From Bradyrhizobium sp. NDS-1 (lineage in GTDB: Bacteria > Pseudomonadota > Alphaproteobacteria > Rhizobiales > Xanthobacteraceae): a DNA stretch of 64,000 nucleotides. The stretch spans positions 2,465,501-2,529,500 of the forward strand of contig NZ_CP136628.1 in the NCBI RefSeq assembly GCF_032918005.1, in the 5' to 3' direction. Below, in pieces: positions 49,623 through 59,509 of the stretch. A model generated the notes under the pieces. The model was not told where the DNA came from and did no database searches. It saw nothing but the letters and a program-made list of their open reading frames with translations. The position numbers and the translations under genes are program-made. Numbering within the stretch: the first letter of the stretch is position 1; the number at the start of each line of letters is the position of its first letter.

Positions 49623-49638
49623 TGGCCCGGATCCTGCA
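49623..49638 (+). promoter_or_regulatory. Possible -24/-12 promoter of fixR-nifA
   Basis: TGGCCCGGATCCTGCA has GG and GC at the sigma54 spacing, with two mismatches to the consensus. It lies about 38 bp before the fixR GTG. In B. japonicum fixR-nifA is transcribed from overlapping sigma54 and RegR-dependent promoters, which this position would match. Confidence 0.5.
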
Positions 49639-49676
49639 GCAGGTGCACATCCGAGGGAAGCGGACGGGAGCGGCGT

Positions 49677-50516
49677 GTGAATCTAGGTCTACCAGATGAC
49701 AAAGCGGTCGCAGCTCAATCGCCGGAAACGGACCCTGGCAGCCCAGTTCACGCTCGCGCCGGTCGAGCGGGCCACCCGCTGCGTGACCCGAAGACGCTGG
49801 TATTGACGGGGCATCGCGCGGTATCGGTCGCGCCACCGGAAAATTGTTTTCGGAAGCCGGTTGGCTCGTCATTTCTTGCGCGCGCCAACCATTCGACGCG
49901 GCACGCTGCCCATGGGACTCAGAGGGCGACAGCTATATCAAAGTCGACCTGAGCGACCATCGGACGCTGCCGCGCGTGATTGCCGAGATCAAGGAGTGCC
50001 TTGCCGGCGCACCGTTGCATGGACTGGTAAACAATGCCGGAAACTCACCAAAAACGCCGAATGGTGCCCGGCTGACGTCGCTGGTGACCTCAGTCGATAC
50101 TTGGATGAGCGTGTTCCACCTCAATCTAGTGGCGCCGATTCTGCTCGCTCAAGGTCTGTTCGATGAGCTGAAAGCGGCTTCAGGCGCGATTGTCAATGTG
50201 ACTTCGATCGCCGGCTCGCGGGTGCATCCATTTGCAGGCACGGCATATGCGACTTCGAAAGCTGCGCTCGCTTGTCTCACGCGAAATGGCGCACGATTAC
50301 GCCTCACATGGCATTCGCGCAAATGGGGTCGCGCCCGGAGAAATCAAGACGGACATTTTGTCGCCTGCCACGGAAGCACATCTTGTGCCAAAGATCCCAC
50401 TTCGCCGAGTGGGTACACCCGAAGAGGTCGCCAAGGTCATTTTCTTCCTATGTTCAGATGCGGCAAGTTATGTCACTGGCGCCGAAGTCCCGATCGATGG
50501 CGGACAACACTTGTGA
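49677..50516 (+). pseudogene. fixR: fixR, short-chain dehydrogenase, two frameshifts
   Basis: FixR of the SDR family, cotranscribed with nifA in B. japonicum and of unknown biochemical role. GTG 49677 (GGGAG upstream) opens frame 1, ending in HPLRDPKTLVLTG; a 1-bp loss near 49818 shifts to ASRGIGRATGKLFSEAGWLVIS, which continues through LHGLVNNAG, FHLNLVAPILLAQGLF, IVNVTSIAGSRVHPFAG and YATSKAALACL (YxxxK motif); a 2-bp loss near 50280 shifts to EMAHDYASHGIRANGVAPGEIKTD and ends GAEVPIDGGQHL. Each frameshift is a single small indel, so the gene is either recently broken or affected by sequencing errors. Confidence 0.82.
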
Positions 50517-50772
50517 TGAATTCGCCCTGGCGAAGCCCGGTTAATCTGAGCCTCATGGATAGAACTCATTTTGGCCGGGGCGAATCCGCGCGGGGAGTTG
50601 GAAGAAAACGCATCAAATCTAGTCACTGTAGATGCTGCCGACGTGCCATGAAGAGGCGTCATCTCTCGCCCCGCCCTGAGAACCGGATGTCAGATCGAGG
50701 GGGCATGCAACACGGGTCCAACAGGTCCGATCAAGGTCATGGGAGGATCAAGAAAGAAACGGAGAAGTCGTT

Positions 50773-52527
50773 ATGCTGGACAGCATTTCCCTGCGCGAAA
50801 AACTAAACTTAACCTCCGACGCGGACCGTTCCGGTTTGATTGTGCCGTCGCAAGAGAAATCGCTAAGCACGATCTTTGAAATAGCGCACACGCTGACCGG
50901 CCTATCCCGGCTCGAAGCCAAGCTGGAGAGCGTCATCGAGCGTCTGCAATCGCTCGTGCAGATGCGCCGCGGCATCGTGTGTCTCTTCGGTCATGATTGC
51001 GTGCCCCAGATCATCGTAGGCGACGGTCGGAACGAAGGCCGCGATTCCCGCTGCGGGGTGCGCTTGCCGCAAGGAGCAATTGATCAAATCGTAGCGTCGG
51101 GGCAGCCGCTCATCGTCGAAAACGTAGCGCTGCATTCGGCCTTCAGTTCTTCGGACGTCGAGATGCTAGATGCCGCCGGTAATACGCGTGTTGCGTTCAT
51201 CGGCGTTCCCATAGACATTGACGAGAAAGTTGCGGGTACGCTGAGCATTGACCGCATCGCGGACAACGGGATGCGCGCGCAGCTCGATGACGACCTCCAC
51301 CTGCTGACCATGGTCGCTAGCCTCCTGGGCCGGACGGCGAAGCTGCATTACACTTTTGAGCGCGATCGCGGGCGCCTTATGGACGAGGAGTTCCGGCTGC
51401 AGAAGCAGCTGTCCGAACCCAAGCCTCATGGGCGGGAGCGTAAGAAGGTTCAAGTCGACGGAATTCTTGGCGACAGCCCGGCGCTCCGCGCGTTACTTGA
51501 TAACGTCGAGGTGATCGCAAAATCCAACAGCACTGTTCTGCTGCGTGGCGAATCGGGTACCGGAAAAGAGCTGGTCGCGAAGGCTATTCACGAGCATTCA
51601 GCGCGCGGCAAACGTTCCTTTATCAAGCTGAATTGCGCAGCCCTGACTGAGACAGTGCTAGAATCCGAATTGTTCGGTCACGAGAAGGGAGCGTTTACGG
51701 GCGCCTTCAATATGCGCAAGGGTCGCTTCGAGCTCGCCGACAAGGGAACGTTGTTTCTAGATGAGATCGGTGAGATCTCGGCGTCGTTCCAGGCGAAGCT
51801 CCTGCGCGTTCTTCAGGAGCAGGAATTCGAGCGAGTGGGCGGCAATCAGACGGTCAAAGTCGACGTCCGCGTGATTGCAGCCACGAACAGGAATCTTGAA
51901 GAGGCCGTGGCAAGGAAGGAGTTTCGTGCGGATCTCTATTACCGCATCAGCGTGGTTCCTCTGCTACTGCCCCCGCTGCGCGAAAGACGCAGTGATATTC
52001 CGCTTCTCGCCGCTCGCTTCTTGAAGAACTTCAACAATGAAAACGGCCGTGCTCTGGTGTTCGATTCAAGTGCGATTGAGGTCCTCATGAGCTGCGAATT
52101 TCCCGGTAATGTCCGCGAGCTCGAGAACTGCGTGCAGCGGACCGCGACCCTCGCGCAAGGATCGTCGATCGTAAGACATGATTTTGCATGCTGCCACGGG
52201 CAATGCCTGTCGGCCAAGCTATGGAGGTGTGGATCGGAGGAAATGGCGCGACAGCCGAGCCCGAATTTCTCATTGCCCGCGAGGCTGAGCATGCCGCCGC
52301 CAGAGGCTATAACAGCCGTTCAGCCGGTCAGTAGCGAGCTGACACCGCTAGGGCCATCCGGGCAACCCGCAGTGGGTGCTGGGAAACTCGCCGATCGCGA
52401 GCGCGTCATCGCAGCCATGGAAAGATCCGGGTGGGTACAGGCGAAGGCGGCGCGCCTGCTTGGACTAACCCCGCGCCAGATTGGCTATGCCTTGCGAAGA
52501 CACGGGATCGAGATCAAGCGCTTCTGA
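50773..52527 (+). CDS. nifA: Nitrogen-fixation transcriptional activator NifA
   Basis: A 584-residue sigma54-dependent activator, master regulator of nif and fix genes. N-terminal GAF domain (about 35-190), then the AAA+ domain with Walker A GESGTGKE (259-266), ESELFGHEKGAFTGA (297-311, the sigma54-contacting loop) and FLDEIGE. Oxygen sensing in rhizobial NifA depends on a C-X11-C-X19-C-X4-C set, here Cys441, Cys453, Cys473 and Cys478. The C-terminal helix-turn-helix is AAMERSGWVQAKAARLLGLT and RQIGYALRRHGI. ATG 50773 has GGAG upstream. It lies 256 bp after fixR. Confidence 0.97.
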   Translation: MLDSISLREKLNLTSDADRSGLIVPSQEKSLSTIFEIAHTLTGLSRLEAKLESVIERLQSLVQMRRGIVCLFGHDCVPQIIVGDGRNEGRDSRCGVRLPQGAIDQIVASGQPLIVENVALHSAFSSSDVEMLDAAGNTRVAFIGVPIDIDEKVAGTLSIDRIADNGMRAQLDDDLHLLTMVASLLGRTAKLHYTFERDRGRLMDEEFRLQKQLSEPKPHGRERKKVQVDGILGDSPALRALLDNVEVIAKSNSTVLLRGESGTGKELVAKAIHEHSARGKRSFIKLNCAALTETVLESELFGHEKGAFTGAFNMRKGRFELADKGTLFLDEIGEISASFQAKLLRVLQEQEFERVGGNQTVKVDVRVIAATNRNLEEAVARKEFRADLYYRISVVPLLLPPLRERRSDIPLLAARFLKNFNNENGRALVFDSSAIEVLMSCEFPGNVRELENCVQRTATLAQGSSIVRHDFACCHGQCLSAKLWRCGSEEMARQPSPNFSLPARLSMPPPEAITAVQPVSSELTPLGPSGQPAVGAGKLADRERVIAAMERSGWVQAKAARLLGLTPRQIGYALRRHGIEIKRF

Positions 52528-52867
52528 GCAAAGCGTCGGGCTCGCTCCTCTCTCGCGCTCGGCCGACTGGGATAGGAGAGCGTGGCGAGAGGCGATTGCC
52601 GGCTCTTATGCATACTGCGGATGCTAGCCTTATGCCTTGCTTGGGATACGCTCGCCGGTGAAGTATAGGGCGTCTTCGCGCCGGCTGGTCTTGTCATCGT
52701 CTGTCTGCACGTATTCGCGCTGAAAACCGGCGCGTGATTGCCGCGGCTCCGTTGCTCCCGTAACTCGGATCAGCTTAAGATCACGCCCATGCTCAAGCCG
52801 TCGCAATTGCGCCAACGGACTCGCCGTCGGTCTTTGCATGCCTTCCTCATCGGCGAAATGCCTGGGG
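52528..52867. other. nifA-fixA spacer
   Basis: Apart from possible hairpins soon after nifA, there is an 82-codon minus-strand frame (52630-52878) with no recognisable domain that overlaps the fixA promoter; I do not call it a gene. No exact TGT-N10-ACA NifA site was found by eye. Confidence 0.4.
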
Positions 52868-52883
52868 TGGTATGACATTTGCT
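52868..52883 (+). promoter_or_regulatory. Sigma54 (-24/-12) promoter of fixA
   Basis: TGGTATGACATTTGCT: perfect -12 box TTGCT and a -24 box with two changes, at correct spacing, 38 bp before the fixA ATG. NifA-dependent expression of fixA is established in B. japonicum. Confidence 0.8.
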
Positions 52884-52921
52884 GCTCGTCGGGAGCCGGC
52901 TCAGCATCTTAGGAGAAATAC

Positions 52922-53788
52922 ATGCACAGCATCGTCTGCATCAAACAGGTCCCCGACTCCGCTCAAATCCGCGTGCACCCCGTTACGAATACGATCATGC
53001 GCCAGGGCGTGCCGACCATCATCAACCCATATGATCTCTTCGCGCTGGAAGCTGCGCTCGAGCTACGAGACAGGTTCGGCGGCGAAATTACCGTCCTCAC
53101 AATGGGGCCGCCATCGGCCGAAGACTCTCTCCGAAAGGCACTGACATTTGGTGCCGATCGAGCTGTCCTGCTCACCGATCGTAGCTTCGCGGGCTCCGAT
53201 ACGCTGGCGACGAGTTACGCGCTGGCGTGCGCGATTCGCAATATCGGGAGGGAATATGGCCCGCCGGATGTCATATTCACTGGCAAGCAGACGATCGACG
53301 GCGATACGGCGCAGGTGGGACCTGGCATTGCAAAGAGGCTCGGGGTCCAGCAGCTTACTTATGTTTCCACAATCAAAGCGCTGAACTTCAAAGTACGCAC
53401 GATCGAGGCGGAACGGCGCTGCGAAGGCGGCGTCCAGGTGCTGCGTTCCAAGCTGCCGTGTCTCGTCAGCATGTTGGAGGCAACCAATCAAATTCGCCGC
53501 GGTGCAATGATAGATGCGTTGCGTGCCGCACGTGCCACAATCGTAAAATGGAGCGCCCAAAATGCCGGCGTGGATGACATGGCCAAATGCGGTCTGAGGG
53601 GGTCGCCGACCGTCGTCAAACGTGTTTTCGCGCCCTCCCCACGAGCGGAGAAGGCGACGTGGGTGGAGGCGGCCGAGCAGCCGGCGCAAGCATTGATCGA
53701 CGCCATGTTCAAGCGCAACCCTATGCTCGAAACGGAGCTCGCACAGCTCGCGCGCGGTACCTCATCTGCGCAAGCTAGCGGTGCGTGA
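52922..53788 (+). CDS. fixA: Electron transfer flavoprotein beta-type subunit FixA
   Basis: A 288-residue FixA/EtfB-family protein, which with FixB, FixC and FixX feeds low-potential electrons to nitrogenase by flavin-based bifurcation. ATG 52922 with AGGAG upstream gives MHSIVCIKQVPDSAQIRVHP; other landmarks are INPYDLFALEAALELRD, VLTMGPPSAEDSLRKAL, DVIFTGKQTIDGDTAQVGPG and LPCLVSMLEATNQIR. No fixBCX follow; in B. japonicum too, fixA is apart from fixBCX. Confidence 0.96.
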   Translation: MHSIVCIKQVPDSAQIRVHPVTNTIMRQGVPTIINPYDLFALEAALELRDRFGGEITVLTMGPPSAEDSLRKALTFGADRAVLLTDRSFAGSDTLATSYALACAIRNIGREYGPPDVIFTGKQTIDGDTAQVGPGIAKRLGVQQLTYVSTIKALNFKVRTIEAERRCEGGVQVLRSKLPCLVSMLEATNQIRRGAMIDALRAARATIVKWSAQNAGVDDMAKCGLRGSPTVVKRVFAPSPRAEKATWVEAAEQPAQALIDAMFKRNPMLETELAQLARGTSSAQASGA

Positions 53789-54189
53789 AGTCGCGGCTGA
53801 TCGAGCGGAGCCGGCGATGGCCGGATCGTGGTCATGCATGGGCCCGTCGCTCGGTTGCACGAGGCTGCATCGATCTTGTCGGCCGTTCCTCGCCAAATAC
53901 GATAAGAAGGGTGAGCATTCAACTTGCGTATCTGAGCGCCGAGAGGCAGGTATCGGATCAATCTACCAGACGTCTCGTTACGCTAACGTTTGGCGACCTG
54001 CGACACACCAATTCACTGGAGAATACATGGAACCTGAAGACGCGCCCGTTCAGTTTGTGTGGAGTGGCAGAGAGCGCCCGCTGAATTCACCGCGTGGAGC
54101 TCGCGCGGGGGATCTATCCCTCGCGCGCAATCCGCCGCATTTCACGTGACTGCAACGTGCGGGCATTATCATCGCGGTTCGACCACAAG
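53789..54189. other. Gene-poor interval
   Basis: No gene recognised between fixA and the MFS fragment. Confidence 0.35.
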
Positions 54190-54440
54190 ACGATATCGAG
54201 GTTAGCTGATAATGCTCAGCCATTCCCGGTCAACATCATGGCCAGCTCGTCCCGATACCGCCATGATCGAAAGCGTAATGATCGGCCTTGCCGACGGCCA
54301 ATCTGGTCAATACAGGCTCCGAGCACGATCGCGCCAACAGATCGCATCAAGGCACCGAGCCAGAACACACCGAAGATCAGATCTGCCGGAGCGTTGCGCG
54401 CCTTCGGTATCCGACCGACGCCGATTCCAGGTAGCGTCAC
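54190..54440 (-). pseudogene. MFS metabolite:proton symporter fragment
   Basis: A short minus-strand piece, IFGVFWLGALMRSVGAIVLGACIDQIGRRQG, is the signature loop between helices 2 and 3 of the sugar/metabolite-proton symporter group of MFS transporters. After a frameshift it continues IITLSIMAV. Everything else of the gene is missing. Confidence 0.7.
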
Positions 54441-54446
54441 CTTAGC

Positions 54447-56273
54447 TTATTCGACGGTAACCGATTTCGCAAGATTTCGCGGTTGGTCGACGTCCGTGCC
54501 CATCAAGTTGGCCGTGTGATAGGCCAGGAGCTGCACCGGAATCGCATAGACAATGGGCGTAAACGTCGTCCCCATCTCCGGCAGCACGACCGTCGCGAGT
54601 GTATCCATGGACACCTCCGCGGCTCCGCTAGCGTCCGTTATCAAGATAATCTTGCCGCCGCGGGCGGCGACCTCGTGCATGTTCGAGATGGTCTTTTCGA
54701 AGAGCCGGTCGCAAGGAGCGATGACGATTACGGGAACGCTCTCGTCGACCAAGGCGATGGGGCCGTGCTTGAGCTCTCCGGCCGCATAGCCTGCGGCGTG
54801 AATATACGAGATTTCCTTCAGCTTCAGGGCTCCTTCCAGGGCCAGTGGAAACGACGTGCCGCGACCAAGATATAGCACGTCACGCAATTTGGCGATGTCG
54901 CGTGCGAGCTTCTCGATCTGCGGCTCGCTGGCAAGCGCCCGTGTAACTAGCCGGGGAATTTCGATCAGCGCTCGCACGAGATCGACCTCGTCGCTCTCCG
55001 ACAATTCACCCCGCGCCTTGCCCGCAGCGACCGCAAGCGCCGCCAGGACGACAAGCTGGCATGTGAACGCCTTGGTCGAGGCAACGCCGATTTCAGGTCC
55101 GGCGAGTGTCTGCAACACTATCCCGCTTTCGCGCGCAATGGTCGAGCCTAGGACGTTCACGATCGAGAGCGTATGCAGGCCTTGAGACTTGGCGTAGCGC
55201 AGGGCGGCCAGCGTATCGGCCGTCTCGCCGGACTGCGAGATGAAGATAGCAAGATCTCCCCTGCGCATCGGTACCTCACGATAGCGAAACTCGGAGGCGA
55301 CATCGAGCTCGACCGGAATACGAGCCAGCCGCTCGAACCAGTATTTGGCGATATGGCCGGCATATCCTGCCGTACCGCAAGCCGTGATCGAGATATGTCC
55401 GATCGCATTGAAATCGAACGGAAGCTCCTGCGGCAGTGCGACGCTCTCGTTGGCGATATCGACGTAGTGCGCCAGCGTCTGCCCGATCACCTCTGGCTGT
55501 TCGTGGATTTCCTTCGCCATGAAGTGGCGGTAGTTTGCTTTGTCGACGAGAACCGACGACGTGGCAGATTTCACCACCTCCCGGCGGGCGACTGTGCCTT
55601 GTGCGTCGTAAATCACGGCGAAGTTGCGGTTGAGCACAGCCCAATCGCCGTCCTCAAGATAGGTGATCAAGTCGGTAAGGTGCGCGAGCGCGATAGCATC
55701 CGATCCGAGATACATTTCGCCTTCGCCATGGCCGATCGCAAGCGGTGAGCCCTTCCGCGCGCCGATCATGAGGTCGTGTTGCCCCTTGAACAGGATCGCA
55801 AGCGCAAACGCGCCCACTAGCCGCGGCAGCGACGCTTTTACTGCGTCCTGCGGCGAGCAGCCATTTTTCAGATATGAGTCGATAAGATGCGCCACCACCT
55901 CGGTGTCTGTTTCAGAGGCGAAATAGGCGCCATGCTGTTTCAGCTCCGCGCGCAGCTCGCGGAAATTCTCGATAATGCCGTTATGGACGACTGCAACATT
56001 GTCCGTTGCGTGGGGATGAGCATTATGCTCGGTCGGCTTGCCATGGGTAGCCCAGCGCGTGTGCCCAATCCCGGCATGGCCTGAGACCGGATGGCGGCGA
56101 ACACGTGTCTCAAGGTTCCTCAGCTTGCCCTCGGCGCGCCGAAGCTCGATATAATTTCCTTTGAGCGTTCCGATGCCTGCTGAGTCGTAGCCGCGATATT
56201 CCAGTCGCTTAAGTGAATCGATGAGTCGATCCGCGACCGGACCGCGCCCCAGGATGCCGACAATCCCGCACAT
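54447..56273 (-). CDS. nodM: Glutamine-fructose-6-phosphate aminotransferase NodM
   Basis: A 608-residue GlmS-type enzyme: fructose-6-phosphate + glutamine to glucosamine-6-phosphate + glutamate. The N-terminal glutaminase uses Cys2 (MCGIVGILG) with GHTRWATHGKP and HNGIIENF; two SIS domains bind the sugar (ITACGTAGYAGHIAKYW, FISQSGETADTLAALRYAK, GRGTSFPLALEGALKLKEISYIHAAGYAAGELKHGPIA), and the end is DQPRNLAKSVTVE. It heads or accompanies the minus-strand nolK-noeL group, so I read it as the symbiotic copy (nodM) supplying UDP-GlcNAc for NodC; from sequence alone it cannot be told from housekeeping glmS. Confidence 0.92.
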   Translation of the reverse strand: MCGIVGILGRGPVADRLIDSLKRLEYRGYDSAGIGTLKGNYIELRRAEGKLRNLETRVRRHPVSGHAGIGHTRWATHGKPTEHNAHPHATDNVAVVHNGIIENFRELRAELKQHGAYFASETDTEVVAHLIDSYLKNGCSPQDAVKASLPRLVGAFALAILFKGQHDLMIGARKGSPLAIGHGEGEMYLGSDAIALAHLTDLITYLEDGDWAVLNRNFAVIYDAQGTVARREVVKSATSSVLVDKANYRHFMAKEIHEQPEVIGQTLAHYVDIANESVALPQELPFDFNAIGHISITACGTAGYAGHIAKYWFERLARIPVELDVASEFRYREVPMRRGDLAIFISQSGETADTLAALRYAKSQGLHTLSIVNVLGSTIARESGIVLQTLAGPEIGVASTKAFTCQLVVLAALAVAAGKARGELSESDEVDLVRALIEIPRLVTRALASEPQIEKLARDIAKLRDVLYLGRGTSFPLALEGALKLKEISYIHAAGYAAGELKHGPIALVDESVPVIVIAPCDRLFEKTISNMHEVAARGGKIILITDASGAAEVSMDTLATVVLPEMGTTFTPIVYAIPVQLLAYHTANLMGTDVDQPRNLAKSVTVE

Positions 56274-56496
56274 GCTAATCAGTTTACCCTCAAGTTCATA
56301 ACAGAGCGTGCCGCAAGGCGCGCCTGACCAATTCGCTCGCTCTAGCTATGGGCCAGTCTAGCCCGTGCCTGCCCCCCATCGGGGCACGCGTCACCCGGCG
56401 GTGCGCGAGCTCCAAGCAACACGTGGAGCCCTGTCGAATTCGCCGGACGATCCTAAAGCAACTTTCTGGAAACCGAACAATGAGCGCCATCGGCGG
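56274..56496. other. nolK-nodM spacer
   Basis: No gene, nod box or sigma54 site recognised upstream of nodM. Confidence 0.35.
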
Positions 56497-57483
56497 CTAG
56501 CAGCTGCATGGTTCTGTCCTTTTGTCCGATGTAGCCGATGCCACCAAGAAGGCCTGGTAGGCCTGCCGCATTCCATGTGTGAGCCATGTCCTCGCGCGCC
56601 AGCCGAGGCTCGCGAGACGGCTGACGTCGAGCAGCTTGCGCGGCGTGCCGTCGGGCCGGGAGCTATCGAAACTGATCTCGCCGATATAGCCGACGACTTC
56701 GGCGACGATGCGGGCAAACTCGGCAATGGTGATGTCCTCGCCAGTGCCGATATTGATCAGCTCCGCGCTCGAATAGGTCTTCATCAAATGCACGCAGGCA
56801 TCGGCCATGTCGTCGACATAGAGGAACTCGCGCCGCGGCGTGCCAGTGCCCCAGACTACGACGCTTCTTGCGCCCGAAACCTTTGCCTCATGGAAGCGCC
56901 GGATAAGGGCCGCGACCACGTGGCTATAATCGGGATGATAATTGTCGCCGGGGCCGTAGAGATTGGTCGGCATCACGCTGATGAAGTCGCTGCCATATTG
57001 GCTGCGATAGGCCTCCGCCATTTTGATGCCGGCGATCTTGGCAATCGCATAGGGCTCGTTGGTCGGTTCCAGCGGGCCGCTCAGCACTGAGTCCTCGCGT
57101 AGCGGTTGGGCGGCCAGCTTCGGATAAATGCAGGACGAGCCGAGGAACATCAGCTTCTCGGCACCGTTTTGATGCGCGGCATGGATCACATTGGCCGCGA
57201 TCGCGATATTATCGTAGATGAACTGGGCGCGCAGCGTGGCGTTGGCGACGATGCCACCGACCTTGGCGGCGGCGAGGAATATGACTCGCGGCCGCGTCCT
57301 CGCAAACCAGTCGAACACGGCGGCCTGGTTGCAGAGATCGAGCTCACGCCGGTCCACCGTCACGAGATTCACGTCCTCGCGCGCCAGCCGGCGCATGAGC
57401 GCGCTGCCGACCATGCCGCGATGGCCGGCGACGTAGACGCTCTTGCCGTTGAGCTCAAACGAAGCGTTTGCCATTGGCCGCAT
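56497..57483 (-). CDS. nolK: GDP-L-fucose synthase NolK
   Basis: A 328-residue SDR epimerase/reductase converting GDP-4-keto-6-deoxymannose to GDP-L-fucose. Landmarks: [17 protein letters not shown] nucleotide-binding, [20 protein letters not shown], and the YAIAK active-site pair. [17 protein letters not shown] and [19 protein letters not shown] follow; [14 protein letters not shown] and [15 protein letters not shown] are typical. ATG 57483 is chosen because GGAGG lies 9 nt upstream; ATG 57474 is possible. It overlaps the end of noeL, so the two are translated together and provide GDP-fucose to NodZ. The gene name assumes the symbiotic copy (housekeeping equivalent fcl). Confidence 0.93.
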   Translation of the reverse strand: MRPMANASFELNGKSVYVAGHRGMVGSALMRRLAREDVNLVTVDRRELDLCNQAAVFDWFARTRPRVIFLAAAKVGGIVANATLRAQFIYDNIAIAANVIHAAHQNGAEKLMFLGSSCIYPKLAAQPLREDSVLSGPLEPTNEPYAIAKIAGIKMAEAYRSQYGSDFISVMPTNLYGPGDNYHPDYSHVVAALIRRFHEAKVSGARSVVVWGTGTPRREFLYVDDMADACVHLMKTYSSAELINIGTGEDITIAEFARIVAEVVGYIGEISFDSSRPDGTPRKLLDVSRLASLGWRARTWLTHGMRQAYQAFLVASATSDKRTEPCSC

Positions 57484-58540
57484 CCCGTTTTGCCTCCGCC
57501 AGATCGCTCGCCACCATCTCGGCGACGAGTTCCGCAAAACTCCGCTTCGGTGTCCAGCCGAGCACCTCGCGTGCCTTGGAGGCATCGCCGACGAGGAGAT
57601 CGACCTCGGTGGGGCGGAAATAGGTCGGATCGATCTTCACCACCGTCTTGCCGCTCCTGGCATCGATTCCGGTCTCGTCGACGCCTGCGCCGCGCCATTC
57701 GAGGCTGCGGCCGACCAGCGCGAAGGACAGCTCGACGAACTCGCGCACCGAGCGCGTCTCGCCGGTGGCGAGCACGAAATCGTCGGGCTTGTCGGCCTGC
57801 AGGATCATGTGCATGCCCTCGATGTAATCCCTGGCGTGGCCCCAGTCGCGCTTGGCCTCGAGATTGCCGAGATAGAGCGTCTGCTCGAGCCCCACCTCGA
57901 TGCGCGCCACGCCGCGCGTGATTTTGCGGGTGACAAATGTCTCGCCGCGAATTGGGCTCTCATGGTTGAACAGGATGCCGTTCGAGGCAAACATGCCGTA
58001 GGCTTCGCGGTAGTTCACCGTGATCCAGTAGCCGTAGAGCTTTGCGACGCCATAAGGCGAGCGCGGATAGAACGGCGTGGTCTCCTTCTGCGGGATCTCC
58101 TGGACAAGGCCGTAGAGCTCGGAGGTCGAGGCCTGGTAGAACCGCGTCTCCTTCTCCATGCCGAGGATGCGGATCGCTTCCAGCAGGCGCAGCACGCCAA
58201 TGGCGTCGGCGTTGGCGGTGTATTCGGGGCTTTCGAAGCTGACGGCGACGTGGCTTTGGGCGGCGAGATTGTAGATCTCGGTCGGCCGGATCTGCTGCAC
58301 CAGGCGGATCAGATTGGTCGAATCCGTCATGTCGCCGTAATGCATCAGGAACGGCACGTCGCCGACATGCGGATCCTGGTAGAGATGGTCGACGCGTGCG
58401 GTGTTGAACGAGGATGAGCGCCGCTTGATGCCGTGCACGACATAGCCGAGCGACAGCAGATGTTCGGCAAGATAGGCACCGTCCTGTCCAGTCACGCCGG
58501 TGATGAGAGCGACCCGCCGTTTGCTCGCTTGGTTTGACAA
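57455..58540 (-). CDS. noeL: GDP-mannose 4,6-dehydratase NoeL
   Basis: A 361-residue SDR enzyme making GDP-4-keto-6-deoxymannose from GDP-mannose, first step to GDP-fucose. GVTGQDG (15-21), [26 protein letters not shown], active site STSELYG (138-144) and YGVAK (Tyr163, Lys167), [31 protein letters not shown]. The start is TTG 58540 with GAGAGACG upstream; an in-frame stop lies just before, so no ATG start is available. The gene overlaps nolK by about 29 bp. No nod box was found upstream. Confidence 0.93.
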   Translation of the reverse strand: MSNQASKRRVALITGVTGQDGAYLAEHLLSLGYVVHGIKRRSSSFNTARVDHLYQDPHVGDVPFLMHYGDMTDSTNLIRLVQQIRPTEIYNLAAQSHVAVSFESPEYTANADAIGVLRLLEAIRILGMEKETRFYQASTSELYGLVQEIPQKETTPFYPRSPYGVAKLYGYWITVNYREAYGMFASNGILFNHESPIRGETFVTRKITRGVARIEVGLEQTLYLGNLEAKRDWGHARDYIEGMHMILQADKPDDFVLATGETRSVREFVELSFALVGRSLEWRGAGVDETGIDARSGKTVVKIDPTYFRPTEVDLLVGDASKAREVLGWTPKRSFAELVAEMVASDLAEAKRDAANGKRFV

Positions 58541-59180
58541 ATCGTCTCTCTGCGCATGTTAATGTCGTCCCGCGATCGACGACCTTTAGTCGCGTCGGCC
58601 TCCGATGCGGAAGCGTCACGCTCTCGAAGCACCGAATGTGGACGTGTATAGACATTGCATCGATCGCTCAACTGTACGGAGGTAAACGTTCCACATCGAA
58701 ACGGTTTTGAAGGACTATACGAAAGTTTGCAATCCGGCGGGTTTCGTTCGGCTTCCTCGGCCGTCGCTCCATTGCTTGGGTGCGACCAGTGGAATTACGG
58801 CGCGGACAAGTGGTGAGCGACCCGCCGGGACCGAGAAGCCGTTCCACTGTCTTTGCTTGCTCAACTCGCGCGGCGAGCCAGGCCATAGGATGGCCGCCTC
58901 GGACATGCGACCTGCTCGAAAAGGGCCGATCGTTGGGCTGCGAATAAGGCAGGCATGCAATCGGGCTCCTTGAGCTGTCGATGCGTATATCGAGGAGGCG
59001 TTGATAATCTCCAAGGCCTGAACCCTCCTGAGATTGCTCAGCAAGCTGTGAGCCAGCTCATAATCCGACCAGCTTAAATCATTGCAGCCGGGCATGACGA
59101 AGACGTCGCGATAGGAGGATGCGTACCAAACATTGTGCCAACGTGTATGCCTACAGCTGCTCCGTTTCGGCGCGAGCAAA
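58541..59180. other. Gene-poor interval upstream of noeL
   Basis: No recognisable gene; promoter of noeL not identified. Confidence 0.35.
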
Positions 59181-59449
59181 CTATTTGCAGGTTCGCGGTA
59201 GGTGGATCACGACCACCAGTATGGCCTCCAACTTCCATTCCACTCTGAGCAGCGAAAAAGGCAACCTCCGACATGAGCAAATCTCAAATCGGGCAATCGC
59301 CACGCGGCGACGCTGCTCCGATCTTCGCATCCGGTTCTCCTGCACTCGCCGTTTAATCGCAAGATCTTGCAATGAATCGCTGAGGCTACCTCACTGAGGC
59401 GTTTCGAGGCATCGCGGGCGTTCTGCAATCTGAGCTCCAAATGACACAC
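59181..59449 (-). pseudogene. Possible small protein gene behind NolA-type element, frameshifted
   Basis: From a GTG at 59449 (GGGAG just upstream) the frame reads CHLELRLQNARDASKRLSEVASAIHC; a shift near 59370 leads to LAIKRRVQENRMRRSEQRRRVAIARFEIC. Both parts are helical, basic and protein-like. It lies 60 bp downstream of the element at 59510-59540. No family recognised, and the gene may be fortuitous. Confidence 0.3.
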
Positions 59450-59509
59450 TCCCAATTGGTCGCCCGGAAGCTGTTGTACGGCCAGGCGCGGTCGCCAGCT
59501 GCATTGAAG

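Noticed and set aside
49183..49872. 229-codon minus-strand frame upstream of and into fixR
   Set aside because: Antisense to the fixR 5' region, Ser/Arg-rich composition without any domain.
52630..52878. 82-codon minus-strand frame between nifA and fixA
   Set aside because: Overlaps the fixA -24/-12 promoter and has no recognisable domain.
57106..58417. Long plus-strand open frames opposite nolK and noeL (57106-57921, 57443-58417)
   Set aside because: They mirror GC-rich codons of the real minus-strand genes, have no domain, and the minus-strand proteins are complete and well conserved.
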